This document shows positions 20,509 through 31,219 of a stretch of 64,000 nt of DNA, piece by piece (the first letter of the stretch is position 1; each line of letters opens with the position of its first letter). Origin of the DNA: Liolophura sinensis. Lineage: Eukaryota > Mollusca > Polyplacophora > Chitonida > Chitonidae. The DNA is taken from NCBI RefSeq assembly GCF_032854445.1, contig NC_088306.1:17643764-17707763 (forward strand). The letters are read 5' to 3'. A program made the translations under genes and the position numbers. Under the pieces are notes generated by a model, which searched no databases, was not told the DNA's origin, and saw only the letters and a program-made list of their open reading frames with translations.

Positions 20509-21117
20509 AGCCCCGTCCAGACATACCGACATCACTCAACTTCAAGTTGACTTTTGTTGAGTCAACAAGTTGAGTCGTGTTGAGTAGTCTGAACGGGTTC
20601 TTAAGCTTGGTTCAACAGCACTCAAGACCATCCAACATTACTGAATCGAAAATATGGATGTGTATTTTTTGTCAGCAAGTTGGGTCAAGTTGATTGAGAG
20701 TAGCCAATCAGCGGAAGTGTAGAAATAACGTGACCGCCTTAAGGCACGTGACCTGAGCAAAATAGTGGTGCCAAAGGCAAAGAGAGAAACTTGTCTCACG
20801 ATGAGACAATTTCTTTGATATAAGAGTATGAAAAAATAGCCTTGCCTGTACAGCACTCTCTTAAACCTACGAAACGATTCTTCCGGCTGTTCGTCATAAT
20901 GTCTCATGCACTGGACAGACAGATAAAAATTCTCCTCCAATTTATCTAAAGTTTGGTAAAGACAAAAACACAGCTCAGCACAGTTCAACAACCGACTATA
21001 GCGTTGGACAATGTTGACCTACATAATTTACAGTGTGGACGGGACATTCAACTTGCTGTGTTGCCTCTTGTTAACTCAACAAAAGTTGAGTGATGTTGGA
21101 TAGCCTGCAAGGGGCCT
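20509..21117. mobile_element. PIF/Harbinger-like non-autonomous DNA element
   Basis: Ends are imperfect inverted repeats: AGCCCCGTCCAGACATACCG on the left and AGGCCCCTTGCAGGCTATCC (reverse complement) on the right. Both continue into ACATCACTCAACTT and TTTTGTTGAGT. A 3-bp TAA flanks each side (20,506-20,508 and 21,118-21,120), as expected for PIF/Harbinger target duplication. A minus-strand frame of 117 codons (20,638-20,991) lies inside, but I see no transposase motif that I can defend. Confidence 0.7.
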
Positions 21118-21124
21118 TAAAACT

Positions 21125-21250
21125 ACAGCTGAGAGATTAAAACCAGAGCAGCGACGACACTGTAGCGGTTGGCGAAGCGTCACACGTTGCCGGTGAAATA
21201 CAGTCTCCTGTCAATTTAAGGATTTATTCTAACTGATCAGGTAAATTGTA
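21125..21250 (-). mobile_element. Foldback-family repeat end (FB)
   Basis: The plus strand reads AACCAGAGCAGCGACGACAC, GGTTGGCGAAGCGTCACACG and TTGCCGGTGAAATACAG. It directly abuts the Harbinger-like element. Confidence 0.6.
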
Positions 21251-21376
21251 CAATAGTAACAAATTACATCCCCAAAACGAGACAGATCGATTCCTTCCTT
21301 TAAGCAAAGCCCTTGAACTCTAGGAGAGGGAAATCTACTTATTCTCTCTAACCTGCACACTGTAGCAGGCTTTAAT

Positions 21377-21617
21377 TATATTTATTTATGTATTCATTTG
21401 ATTGGTGTTTTACGCCGTACTCAAGAATATTTCACTTATACGACGGCGGCCAGCATTATGGTGGGAGGAAACTGAGCAGAGCCTGGGGGAAACCCACGAC
21501 CATCCGCAGTTACTGGCAGACCTTCCCACTTACGGCTCACAGCGACCGCATTGGTGAGAGACTCCTGGGTCATTACGCTGTGCTAGCGCGCTAACCAACT
21601 GAGCCACAGAGGCCCCG
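21377..21617 (-). mobile_element. SINE-A, full length
   Basis: Tail to head, ending in GCGCTAACCAACTGAGCCAC and AGAGGCCCC, the complement of a well-kept box A. A short deletion removed the GAGAGGAAGCCAGC segment. Confidence 0.9.
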
Positions 21618-22117
21618 CTTTAATTATACGCTGTACTTTAAAATACAAATAAATTATTAAATGTTTCGAAACAATATCACCATATGTGAAATGGTATTAA
21701 ATAGAAACAAATCCAAAATGCAAATGTGTGAAATGTGTCGCTCATTCAGTTACATAACTTTAAGTTTTGTATATTCTAGCTGTTTACTTCACCGCTTAAA
21801 CATTAGCAACTTCTACACCTCTAACACCATACCTTATTTTATGTATGCTTGGAGTTTAACTTCGTACTTTACACAGCTTAGGCAGAAGTAGATACAAAAT
21901 GCAGTGATGTTAACAGCGACAAATAAATAAATAAATAGATAATTAAAAAAATAAATAAATTCAGATTGGCAATCTGGTCATACCTGTTGACCCTACTACC
22001 CCCCCCCCCAACCCCACACCCACCCCTGTCCCCGAAAGGCAGTTTCTAACTGAACTGAGGAGGACTTTTTCTCTTGATCGGTTTTAAGACAAGAGGTTTG
22101 TCAGGTAACCTATTTTT
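21618..22117. other. Intergenic DNA with simple-sequence tracts
   Basis: Contains (AAAT)n at 21,921-21,960 and a C-run at 22,000. GCAGTGATGTTAACAGCGAC near 21,899 relates to the FB-family body seen at 8,120. No exon seen. Confidence 0.4.
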
Positions 22118-22205
22118 GGTGCACTTTATGGGTTTCGCCCGCCCATAATCCTGACCACGGTGAAAAATTCTTCAGCACAGAATTAAACACGAGTCAATAA
22201 ATGAA
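22118..22205 (+). mobile_element. SINE-A core fragment, diverged
   Basis: TATGGGTTTCGCCCGCCCATAATCCTGACC and a CAATAAATGAATAA tail are recognisable. Confidence 0.55.
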
Positions 22206-22800
22206 TAACCAAACTGAAATATTTCTGAAATCTGCATTAAACACCAGTTAGTGTCTGGTGCGGAGTGAACAACACACTACATATAGGCCGATATACATTA
22301 GTCATTTTTCCGTGACTGTCCCATCACACGTGATCGTGTCATGCCTGTGGATAGGGTATTTACCAGCATTTCCGGTATACATGGTGTTCTAGTCTTGGTT
22401 TCCGCTCGCCCTCTAGAACCCAAGTCATAGAGGTTTACATCTCAGTGTTAGAGTGCATGCATAGTATAATACAACACAACGTGAGCAATGTTACACTAAT
22501 GCAGAGAACCTTGGAAAGATTCGTCAGAAACTTTTACTTTTGCTAAGCCCTTTTGGATATTTCATGGATCTAGAGCTTGTTTGCCCTCACTAAGCCCATT
22601 TGGAGACAGGATGGATGTAGGGTTTGTGTACCAACTCAGCACGGTGATGACAGCGCCCGATGAAAACATTTTTGACGTCAGTGCACAATCTGTGACGTCA
22701 GTGCACATTTTGGCGATCTGATGGATGTACAGGATCTTTTTATGCTGTATATCTACATAAACCGGAAATGATGGACAAAGAATCCCCGAGGCCTGATTCC
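22206..22800. other. Intergenic DNA, nothing recognised
   Basis: A minus-strand frame of 81 codons (22,562-22,807) shows no known motif. CTGTGACGTCAGTGCACA-like sequence occurs twice near 22,672-22,710. Confidence 0.35.
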
Positions 22801-22804
22801 TTTG

Positions 22805-23155
22805 CATTGTTTTAATGTGTTTCTATACCAAATGTGATGACAATACAACTTTTTGAGTAATTCTAGTCCAGTGAGATCTAACATATTGTAATTAACATCA
22901 GTGCATATATTTTTTGACATAATTCTGCTTCAACTCTGGGGGGGGGGGAGGGGGGATGAGAGGGGGGCGCGTGTGGGGCGCATGTGTGGGGGTTGAAGGG
23001 GGTCTAATGTGTTATAATTCAAGAATTTACATGACAAGAGGCCGTATTTCCCCTGTAATATACATTTATGCCATTTGCCAACTATCACCCTGTCGCCGCC
23101 GCTCTGATTTAAATCTCTATGCTGTAGTCTTTGTATTGTGTACAAACCCAATGCA
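22805..23155 (+). mobile_element. Foldback-family element, body plus one end
   Basis: The body starts near AATGTGATGACAATACAACT and contains AGTGAGATCTAACATATTG and AGAGGCCGTATTTCCCC. The end is CCAACTATCACCCTGTCGCC, then CTCTGATTTAAATCTC. A G-run and GT-rich insert (22,938-23,010) interrupt it. Confidence 0.6.
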
Positions 23156-23589
23156 GAGTCCGTCGAAAAGATTTGTAATGTCATCCTTCTCTAATTTGCC
23201 TTAGCGCTTGTTTGATACTCGGCACTGCACTTCCACGGGTCTACATCAATACACCAGACAAGGTCGACCAGAAAAACAATTGTGAAAAAACTCTAAGGAC
23301 AAACACACATACACACAAACAGAGAATCCTCCCCGCTTTAATGTTTAAGTAGTTTTTGGTAGTTATTCATTGAAGGAAATTAAGATCATTATTTTTATGC
23401 ATAATGTGCGGAAGTTTGGTATGACATTTTCATAAGGGCGAGATATGCCATTTTCGATTTTATTAACTATATAATTTGTTGCATTGATTCACATAAAAAG
23501 AGAGTCTAAGAAAACCAACGGAAACTATCCTATTTTCTGTGAAATATCTGGGAAATCTCAGAGCGCCTTATTCTTCAAGGTGCTGTAGA

Positions 23590-23840
23590 ACGGCCCCGAT
23601 ATTACAGTTGGTAGAGCATCCGCTTCGGGAGCGGGGGATCCAGGGTCAATCCTTGGTCGAGTCACACCTAAGACCCTAAAAGAGGAAGTTTGAAGGGTAT
23701 AGTGCAACGACTGGTTGACCCGTATCAGTATAATAGCTTACTTGCCTTTGGTAAGTCGTCGAAGTGAAGCTGCACTAGATAACAGAGGGGTGGAAATCCG
23801 TCCTGCAACAAGGGGGCACATTACATGCACTCCAAGTGGA
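23590..23840 (+). mobile_element. SINE-B, 3' end lost
   Basis: The head reads CAGTTGGTAGAGCATCCGCTT and CAGGGTCAATCCTTGGTCG. The body has ACTGGTTGACCCGTATCAGT and GGTGGAAATCCGTCCTGCAA. The TCACTC tail is absent. Confidence 0.85.
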
Positions 23841-23944
23841 ATCGAGTAAGAGCACCTTAGTCGACATATCCACAAAGGCTCTTGTTAAAACCTCGTGTTC
23901 TTGAAGAGATTTCCGTTCAACTTATTCTCCTATAGGAAATTCAT

Positions 23945-24065
23945 TGCGTCTTGATGTCATTATTAAAAGCTGTTGACTGCTTGGAATTTCTTGTATCCAT
24001 CCTAGTTTTAGCGTTATATACTTTTATAGATGATTTGTGGTTAACTTTGTTTTGGAAATTGATTT
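23945..24065 (+). mobile_element. RT retroelement 3' fragment
   Basis: AAAGCTGTTGACTGCTTGGA, CATCCTAGTTTTAGCGTTAT and TTGTTTTGGAAATTGATTTT match the 3' region of the copies at 27.5 and 39.6 kb. Confidence 0.6.
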
Positions 24066-24850
24066 TGTGTTTGTATATCGAATGTGAAGACGCTACAACA
24101 GTTTGAGTAATGTTATGCCATAGACTGACGTCTAATATATTGCCCTTGGGATTACTGAATATCTGTTTACCTAATGTCCTCATTAGGCCATGGTGCTGGG
24201 GGATGAAGTGGGGGGGGGGGGGGGGGCGGAGTGTCATTTGCTACCATTTAGGCATGCACTTAAACAGTTAGAATGAACCCCTAAATGAGTTCAAGTGAAA
24301 AGATAATTAAAAAAAGTACAGCACAGAGAGTAAAACCAATTAAAAACGTACAGAGAGTAAAGCCAGTAAAACAGAGCAGTGACGACAGCTTAATGGTTGG
24401 CAAATAATAGTAACTGGTGATATCCGGGTTCTTGTCAGCTGACCTCAGTTAAAGTTTTATTCTATAACTGTTCATGTAAATGTTTAAATAGTACCGAAAT
24501 AACCTTCCCTTATTTGTGCTAAGAAAATCCAGTGATGTTAAATGTAATTTATTAGACGTCATTCGTCTAGAATTGCTCAAAGTGCTGTGTTGTCAATGTA
24601 TTTAAGCAAATAACAATGCGTCGCATATGCTCAGTCCAGGAGCAGAATCCTGGCTTCTACAAACTATCACACAGTCTTCTTCCCTGCTTTGGGTTTTACT
24701 CTTTATCCTCAATTATTGACCCGGATCATCCATTATTGTGAACAGGTGAGATACGAATATCTGGGTCTATATCTGTTCAGGGTACATTGGTAAGGGTACT
24801 GTGGAATCTAATTTTTCTCCCTTAGTCCATCGACTTCGTGCCCAAAAACT
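24066..24850. other. Foldback-family sequences in both orientations
   Basis: A minus-oriented end at 24,345-24,440 and a plus-oriented end at 24,655-24,715 face each other across about 220 bp, as expected of a foldback element. A G-run lies at 24,210-24,226. No exon seen. Confidence 0.5.
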
Positions 24851-24851
24851 G

Positions 24852-24940
24852 CATGCTCTGCATGTTGAGGCTCTGCATGTTGAGGCTCTGCATGTTGAGG
24901 CTCTGCATGTTGAGGCTCTGCATGTTGAGGCTCTGCATTC
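24852..24940. repeat. 15-bp minisatellite, about 6 units
   Basis: CATGTTGAGGCTCTG repeated without change. Confidence 0.97.
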
Positions 24941-25014
24941 GGTTAACATTCCATCGAAAGGTTCCGGACGACGTATACCATTTCAAGTCAGATTGAAGTC
25001 AGCACTGTTTTTAG

Positions 25015-25240
25015 ATTTATTTATTTGACTGGAGTTTTACGTCTTGCTGAAGTATTACTCACTTATACGACGGCGGATAGCATCATGGTGGGAGGAAACC
25101 GGGCAAAGCCCGAAGAAAAACCCACGATGGTCCGCAGGTTGCTGGAAGAGCTCCCAGAGGAAGCCAGCATGAGCTGGATTTGAACTCGTGCAGTCTGACA
25201 TTGTGCTGTTCTAGCACGCTAAGCACTAGGCCAAGCACTG
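25015..25240 (-). mobile_element. SINE-A, nearly full length
   Basis: ATTTATTTATTTGACTGGAG to GCACGCTAAGCACTAGGCC. The head box A is mutated. Confidence 0.85.
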
Positions 25241-25814
25241 TTTTAGAGCCCAATGACTCTTGACCAATTCGGTCCATAAGTGAAGCACCAGAATTTCGGA
25301 TGAATAAAGAAAAAAAAAGTACTTTCTTTCTCAGTTGAACGGTTCCGGTGCCCAGGCTGTTTCCTAGCCGACAATATTCATTCATGTCTGTTCCCTGCAT
25401 GGCGCGTAACGCAGAATACTTAGAAGCTCAAACCGTCATTTTGAAACCATTAGCAAAATTAAACACAGCAGTATTCGGCACGACGAGTAGCATGGAGTGA
25501 TCGGCTACGAGGGGAGCCTGTGTAAATAATAAATAAACTGGCTTGGCTCTCAGATGACAGAACTTTGGTTCCCACAGCTAAGACTTAACGCTGCACATAC
25601 TGGGGGAGGGGTCTGAGAAAACAACCGTGGAGCAGACTGCTATAGCGATAGCCCGTCCCGGGGGAGAAGTATTGGAGACAGGGGGCTTGGGTGATGTATA
25701 CCAGACACAGCCAGGTGAGATGGGTGAATGGTGGGTGGAGAAGAATGTGTGCTATTCCTCTGGATTGCCCCTTCGTTTTGTAACTGATTGCAACATTTTC
25801 CAACATACATACAT
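25241..25814. other. Intergenic DNA, nothing recognised
   Basis: Moderately GC-rich around 25,560-25,760. Short frames on both strands carry no recognisable domain and no clear splice sites. Confidence 0.35.
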
Positions 25815-26305
25815 AGCCAAATGACCAACATGAGACAGCAGGTCCTCATTGGTGGATCTATCCAAATGTAAAACCTGAGTCACAAATCCTTCTACTATCC
25901 AAATCCTATTGTAGCAGAACTGCCAAAGTGTCCAACTTGAGACAACAGGTCCTTTTGTGACAGAACTAGCCAAATGTCCAACGTGATCGAGACAAAAGAC
26001 CACCCTTTGCAGAACTACCAAAGTGTCCAATATGAAACAACAGATCTTCTTACAACCAAACCATCCAAATGTCTAACGTGAGACAACAGATCCTCTTGTA
26101 GCAGAACTATCCAAATGTCCAGTATGAGACAAAAGATCCTCTTGTATCAGAACTACCCATTGTGCAACATGAGACAAAAGATCTTCCAGTAGCAGAACTA
26201 TCCAAATGTCCAGCGTGCAACAACAGATCCTCTTGTAGCAAAACTGTCAAAGTGTCCATGAGAAAACAGCTTTTCCTGTGGCGGAACTATCCAAATGTCC
26301 AACCA
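25815..26305. repeat. 46-bp minisatellite, about 10 units
   Basis: Units contain ATCCAAATGTCCAACATGAG, ACAACAGATCCTCTTGTAGC and AGAACTA, with much drift. Confidence 0.9.
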
Positions 26306-26800
26306 CTGACACTATGTAACTAGACTTTATCCTTATGCTGAGCGCCGAAGCTGGGAAGCACCTAGAGTTGGTACACATATCACTAGGTTCTAGAGACTTT
26401 ATATTGACATATACTATAAATTATTATATATTATAGCTCTATGTTATATTAATACCGAACAAGAAAAGTTAGATAAGCACAATGTGCCCATTTCCACGGA
26501 TGTACACGGCCGTATTACACGGGTTAAAAGTGACCAACTGCAAACTATCACACTGTCTTCGCTGCACTTGTTTTACTCTCTGCTGTTGTGATTTAGATTG
26601 TATTCCTGCATCAGCCAGAATCATTAAACTTGGTATGTGCCTTTACGTCATTTTAGCTGAAATTTGTTTCACAATAACTTGTGAATATTGTTGTCAGCAA
26701 TATTTTTACCTTATCACGTAAGATATAATTATTTTAAAGTGATTTGAAATTTTGACTTAAGTCTAAGATAGCTTCGTGATCCTGGAGCCAGGTCTTTATA
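26306..26800. other. Intergenic DNA with one FB-family end
   Basis: GCAAACTATCACACTGTCTTCG at about 26,538 is an FB end. The short Cys-rich frame across it (26,482-26,721) is read from this repeat and is not proposed as a gene. Confidence 0.45.
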
Positions 26801-27029
26801 TATTGTTTAATGTGTTCCTATATTAAATTAGATGACAATACAAAATTTTCAGCAGTTCTAGATCTATAATATATTGCAGTTAACATAATTGCCTATTTGT
26901 GGACGTGCAACTTGTAACTATTTAAACATTTGCATGAATAGTTAGAAAAACCCTGACTGAGGCCGTATTTCACCTTTTACGTATGACCATTTGTCAACTA
27001 TCACTGCTCTGGTTTTACTCTCTATACCG
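26801..27029 (+). mobile_element. Foldback-family element fused to RT fragment
   Basis: Body (GATGACAATACAAAATTTTC, AATATATTGCAGTTAACATA) and end (GGCCGTATTTCACC, GTCAACTATCACTGCTCTGG) run directly into the retroelement sequence that starts at about 27,030. Confidence 0.55.
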
Positions 27030-27625
27030 AAGGATCCTGCATATGGCGTGTACATATCTCGCCGTGCAGCATTTGTTAGATCCTGCGTGTTGTGTGACGA
27101 TTATAATCAACGTCACAAGTTATTACTGCAAAAACTTGTGTGTTTAGGTTATTCCATCAAACGCCTTCACTCCAAGTTTCTTAAGTTTTGCAAAGAGTAC
27201 TTGTAATTAAATCTGGACAGAGCATTCAGAATCTCTGGCGCTCTACTTCATGATTGTGCCTAATTTGCTTAACTTGGGGCTAAGAACTCTATTTCCATCG
27301 TGTTCGCCATGTTGGATATCCGAACAGTTGCAATCAAAGCGCAACTGAGATACATATTTTGTTATCGACAACTGATATTTTAGCACTGTACACTATTTGA
27401 ATACTGATTACACTTAGTCGCCTGGAACATACCTTGCATCTTTCCTGCATCAATGAGAGCTGTTGACCGCTTCTCTTTGTATGGTTCCGTCCTATTTTCG
27501 TACTTGATATACTTTCTTAGTTCTTCGATAAATTGTGTTAAATGTCGTTTTGGGAATTGGCCTTGCGATTATTGACCCGTTTATGGCTGACAGTTGGTAT
27601 ACGAATGTCTGTCGTGCCACCTGTT
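27030..27625 (+). mobile_element. RT retroelement, 5'-truncated, with C-terminal coding relic
   Basis: A frame at about 27,021-27,206 reads IPKDPAYGVYIS, then CVLCDDYNQRHKLLLQKL and a basic LHSKFLKFCKEYL ending at a stop. The PAYGVYIS/RHKLL segment is a familiar conserved block C-terminal to the reverse transcriptase in a widespread animal retroelement group. The 3' region continues to TGGTATACGAATGTCTGTCG. The RT catalytic region is not present here. Confidence 0.7.
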
Positions 27626-28535
27626 TTAATTTGGAATTATAAGGTTAAACGTCCTATATTATCTACATGTCAGTTTTAACCTTCTGTAAACATGGATCCT
27701 CAGTCCACCCATGAAATGATGGGGTTACTGCCAGAACATGTTGATTTCTAAAATGAGTTTCCCTTATAACAGTTGCAAAGGTGTTTATGAAGTTATACCT
27801 CAGTCCCGAAGTTGAAACTCTTCATTGTCACAGGGAATTTACTAATACTGTCGTTAGCTTACACCGGTCCATTAATTCATGGGGTCACCCCGAGAAATCA
27901 TTAGGTACTGAAATTCCCGGCTTATATATACAAGCACATCATCAAGGCAAGCACATCATTGAGCTAACCTGTGTAACTGATCATATGATATCATTTACAT
28001 CTGACAGAAACATAGAGCCTATATACCTGCTCACCCATCAGCCGCTGTAATTGTAAATAAAATATTGTTTGTTGTGGTCTAGCTGATATCAGCATGTTAA
28101 GTCATTTTTCCTACACAGTTATCATTATCAGATGATCGGGATTCACAAGTTGTACCATGAGCTGGTGAATGACGTCGTACAAAGTTTGTCCTAAGCTTCA
28201 GGTACGTGATATGATGTTTGACTGATTGGTTCGTGTATACTTCATTAAAGCTTAAGCCAGACTTCATCGCTATAATATCAACGCTTATAACACCTAATGC
28301 TTCTAAGAAAGGAAATGCTTCATGTGAAAAGCGTCCTTCAATCTAAGTGTATAGGGGTAACAATATCAGAAGTATCCTGAATCGTGTACTCACAACCACG
28401 GCACGTAATTCCCTTACACGTCTCGGCCAGCCTTTCATCCAAATCTCTCACCTGAGAGTCTCAACAACATCGATGGTCGATGGATTGGTTAATTGTTTGT
28501 TGATTAAAGTCATATGTATGATTTTCCTCTCAAAT
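27626..28535. other. Intergenic DNA, nothing recognised
   Basis: An 89-codon frame (27,781-28,050) has no recognised motif and no obvious splice context. Confidence 0.35.
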
Positions 28536-28640
28536 ACGGTGGAAATCAGTTTAATGGGTGGAGGAAGCAGGGTTACCATGGTTAAAGCCACAGATCTATT
28601 GGCAAGTAATTGATCATCCTTCCAATGTGAAACGTTCAGA
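28536..28640 (-). mobile_element. SINE-C fragment
   Basis: GGTGGAAATCAGTTTAATGG, GTGGAGGAAGCAGGGTTACC and ATTGGCAAGTAATTGATC parallel the 14,085 and 18,480 copies. Confidence 0.55.
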
Positions 28641-28699
28641 CTTGTATTGGTAGAAGGCAAGTGGTCTTCAGTGCTGAGCACCAATTAAGCAAGCCATTA

Positions 28700-29880
28700 A
28701 CAAAAAACATTTTTAAGGTCTGGTATCACCCGACCCGGCCTTGATTCCATGTGTCCCGACTTATTCGTTCATGTGATTGAAGTTGAACACAGTACACAGA
28801 CCAGTGATGTCGCTTAAGTTGCTCCTAACATTATGCCTAAGCCATGGTTCTACTTTTCAGGCATTTACATGCACAATTAGAATAAAACATTACCTCCGGT
28901 AAACTGACAAAAATTTTGGGTTTTATAGGTTACATATGACTATTTGCCAACTATCACACAGTCCCTACTAACTTTAGCTTTATTGAAGTTTTTTATATAA
29001 CAGAAACACAGGTCGGGTCATACCGAAGAATAATAGTACATGTTGCTACCTGGCTTGGCGCTTAGCACTGAGAGGTTAGGAACAAGGAAACATGGTCCGG
29101 TGTCATGTTTGGTGTCATCGGCATGACACTTTAGTAGAGGCAGCACTTTGACTCGCCCTGATATAATTGGGAAGACAGAGTATATGTGCACACACCTAAT
29201 GACTCCTCCTCGCCATATGACGAAAAGTTGTGAAGTATGACGTTAAACCAAACGCATTGATTCATTCATTCTTGTGTATAAAAAGAATATTGCTACGACA
29301 AGGTTTTAGGGTAAGAGACATCGTTCAAAGTGAGCAAAGATTGCACTTTGCCTCGCTGCTAATTACATGCACGTTGGACTCACATCTCTGTACTTTGACT
29401 TTATTCTTTGTATGAAAACTAAGCATTATTTGTTTTACCACTCAAGTCCGACCGTTGACAGGCAGTGGCCAGATACTATGATGTATGCAAAGGTCAGCTA
29501 ACGTCCGGCCAGCGACCTATCTCCCATCCCCCATTCGTTCCCACCCACCTCATGGATTAAACAAGTGACAACTCAATTAGTAATGATATATGTGTGTGTG
29601 TTTGTACTGCACCACCCATTGCGATCTGTATCGCAGGTCACACATGTGATGTGGGGCTTGGAAACTGGGGATAAATCTCCTTAGCTGGAGAGGGAGGGAC
29701 GAAGGCTGTGGGGTGGAGGAGAAAAGGAGAAAGGGGGGGGGGGCGCGGGTGAGGAAGACAGAGAGAGAAAAAATGACACTAATGACAGCCAGAAAATCCA
29801 GCCGTACAGTGGGTAAAGAATACGATTCCAAATGCCAGATATTTGAGTTCTAGCGGAAACTGAAGTGGGGCTGCTGTATT
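28700..29880. other. Repeat-derived intergenic DNA
   Basis: Contains an FB end (CCAACTATCACACAGTCCCT, about 28,947), a diverged SINE-B-like segment (29,000-29,265, ending AAGTATGACGTTAAACCAAA), and a G/A-rich low-complexity tract (29,690-29,775). No exon seen. Confidence 0.4.
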
Positions 29881-30638
29881 AGTGCCGGGAATGCAGCGTC
29901 AAAACAAGACTTGACAGGACGAGGGGCTAGGTTGTATACATGTAGCCTCGTGAACCAGGAACTATCGAAAGATGTTTGTCCTTATGGAATTGTAAGATAC
30001 AGGTACAAGGTAGTTATGCAACGTTGTGTACATACACGGTGTCAATTCTCCCGCCCCTGCGGCCAGCTGGTGTGTGGTGATAGTGTCCCACTAAGAGGGT
30101 GGAGGTACGTCTGACCGGCATGCGCGTCAGAGGCTGGGCATTCTAAGCCCGCATCCACTTGTGCTGATCCTGCCTCAAGAACCATACAGCAGGTTTTATC
30201 TGGCTATCTCTGTGGAACTCCTTGGTGCGGCGGTCTCTGGCGACGCTCGAGGGACTGGTCCGGTTCCAAGAGCCCAGCTGAAGTAAGTTGTCACGCAGTG
30301 GACGCTCTCTACCACAGACTGAGGAAGTGAGTTTCCGGGTTACCCGATCTTTGGTCAAGGGGACACCGTAGCCGTCTATTAACACTGAAGCCCTGGCAAA
30401 TATTGCGGCGGTGCAGCATCGACTGCCAACATATCCTCTGTGGCAGCCCCACGCCATCCTCCACGTATATACAGGGATGAGTGCTCATGTTGTGATTTGT
30501 TCGCACAGTCGACCTATTATTATTGTTCCATCTACTACAGAGTTGCCCTGTTGTGTTGTTATCAGCGTATTGAACAGATCTCTACGGAAGCCCAAGTTTG
30601 CAGCTAGCTGTGAAAGAGGAGGTATTTAGGAGGCCGGC
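29881..30638 (+). promoter_or_regulatory. GC-richer upstream region and 5' UTR of the receptor gene
   Basis: This 750-bp stretch is clearly GC-richer than its neighbours and ends at the signal-peptide exon. A possible untranslated exon end (AGCTGAA before GTAAGTTG) lies at 30,284, and a TATA-like CGTATATACAGG at about 30,461. These are suggestive only; the transcription start cannot be placed. Confidence 0.4.
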
Positions 30639-30708
30639 ATGGCAACCGCGGCACATCTGGTTCTTGTTACGCTCGCACTGGTAATACTGATAACGGAGTC
30701 TATGGCCG
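30639..30708 (+). CDS. Receptor exon 1: start and signal peptide
   Basis: ATG in GGCCGGCATGGCA, then 23 codons with a hydrophobic core ([12 protein letters not shown]) and ending in TESMA, followed by G and a GTAAGTAG donor (phase 1). Cleavage probably falls near the exon junction, before VQHG. Confidence 0.72.
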
Positions 30709-31134
30709 GTAAGTAGCTGTTCTAATACCCACTGCCAAGCCTGACAAGTACAAGCTATATGTGACCTTCCAGTCGCATTGCCTATATACGCCAACCTGTT
30801 GCAGGGCTCTCTTATACAGCCGCTGTACACAACAAGGGCATGCAAGGGCTCCGTCTAAATAAACATGTTTTTCTTGGCGCTGTTTTGCCGATGGCCTGAT
30901 ACAAACTTTATGCATTCACTTGTTTACAAAAAATCAGTAAGTTTACAATTCTCCTATCCGATCGCAGTTCTTGTTGTAAACTGGTGAGTTTTATTGCCTG
31001 CAACAAGAAATACTACGGCGTAATAGGGGCACGTGTCAATACTACTGGATCGACAATGTAAATGTCAACTTTTTAACATCCGTAGCTCATCTGCTACACG
31101 CATATGTACCTTCATTATTATAATTGGCTCACTT

Positions 31135-31219
<85 letters not shown>

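Noticed and set aside
24801-25028. Frame with HVEAL repeats.
   Set aside because: It arises from the 15-bp CATGTTGAGGCTCTG array, ending in an antisense SINE tail.
26482-26721. Short Cys-rich plus-strand frame that might look like a defence peptide.
   Set aside because: It starts in and reads through a foldback-family repeat end, and lacks a signal peptide and paralogues.
30143-30457. Minus-strand frame of 104 codons opposite the receptor upstream region.
   Set aside because: The region is GC-rich so stops are rare; no known motif, and the plus strand has a better explanation as promoter and 5' UTR.
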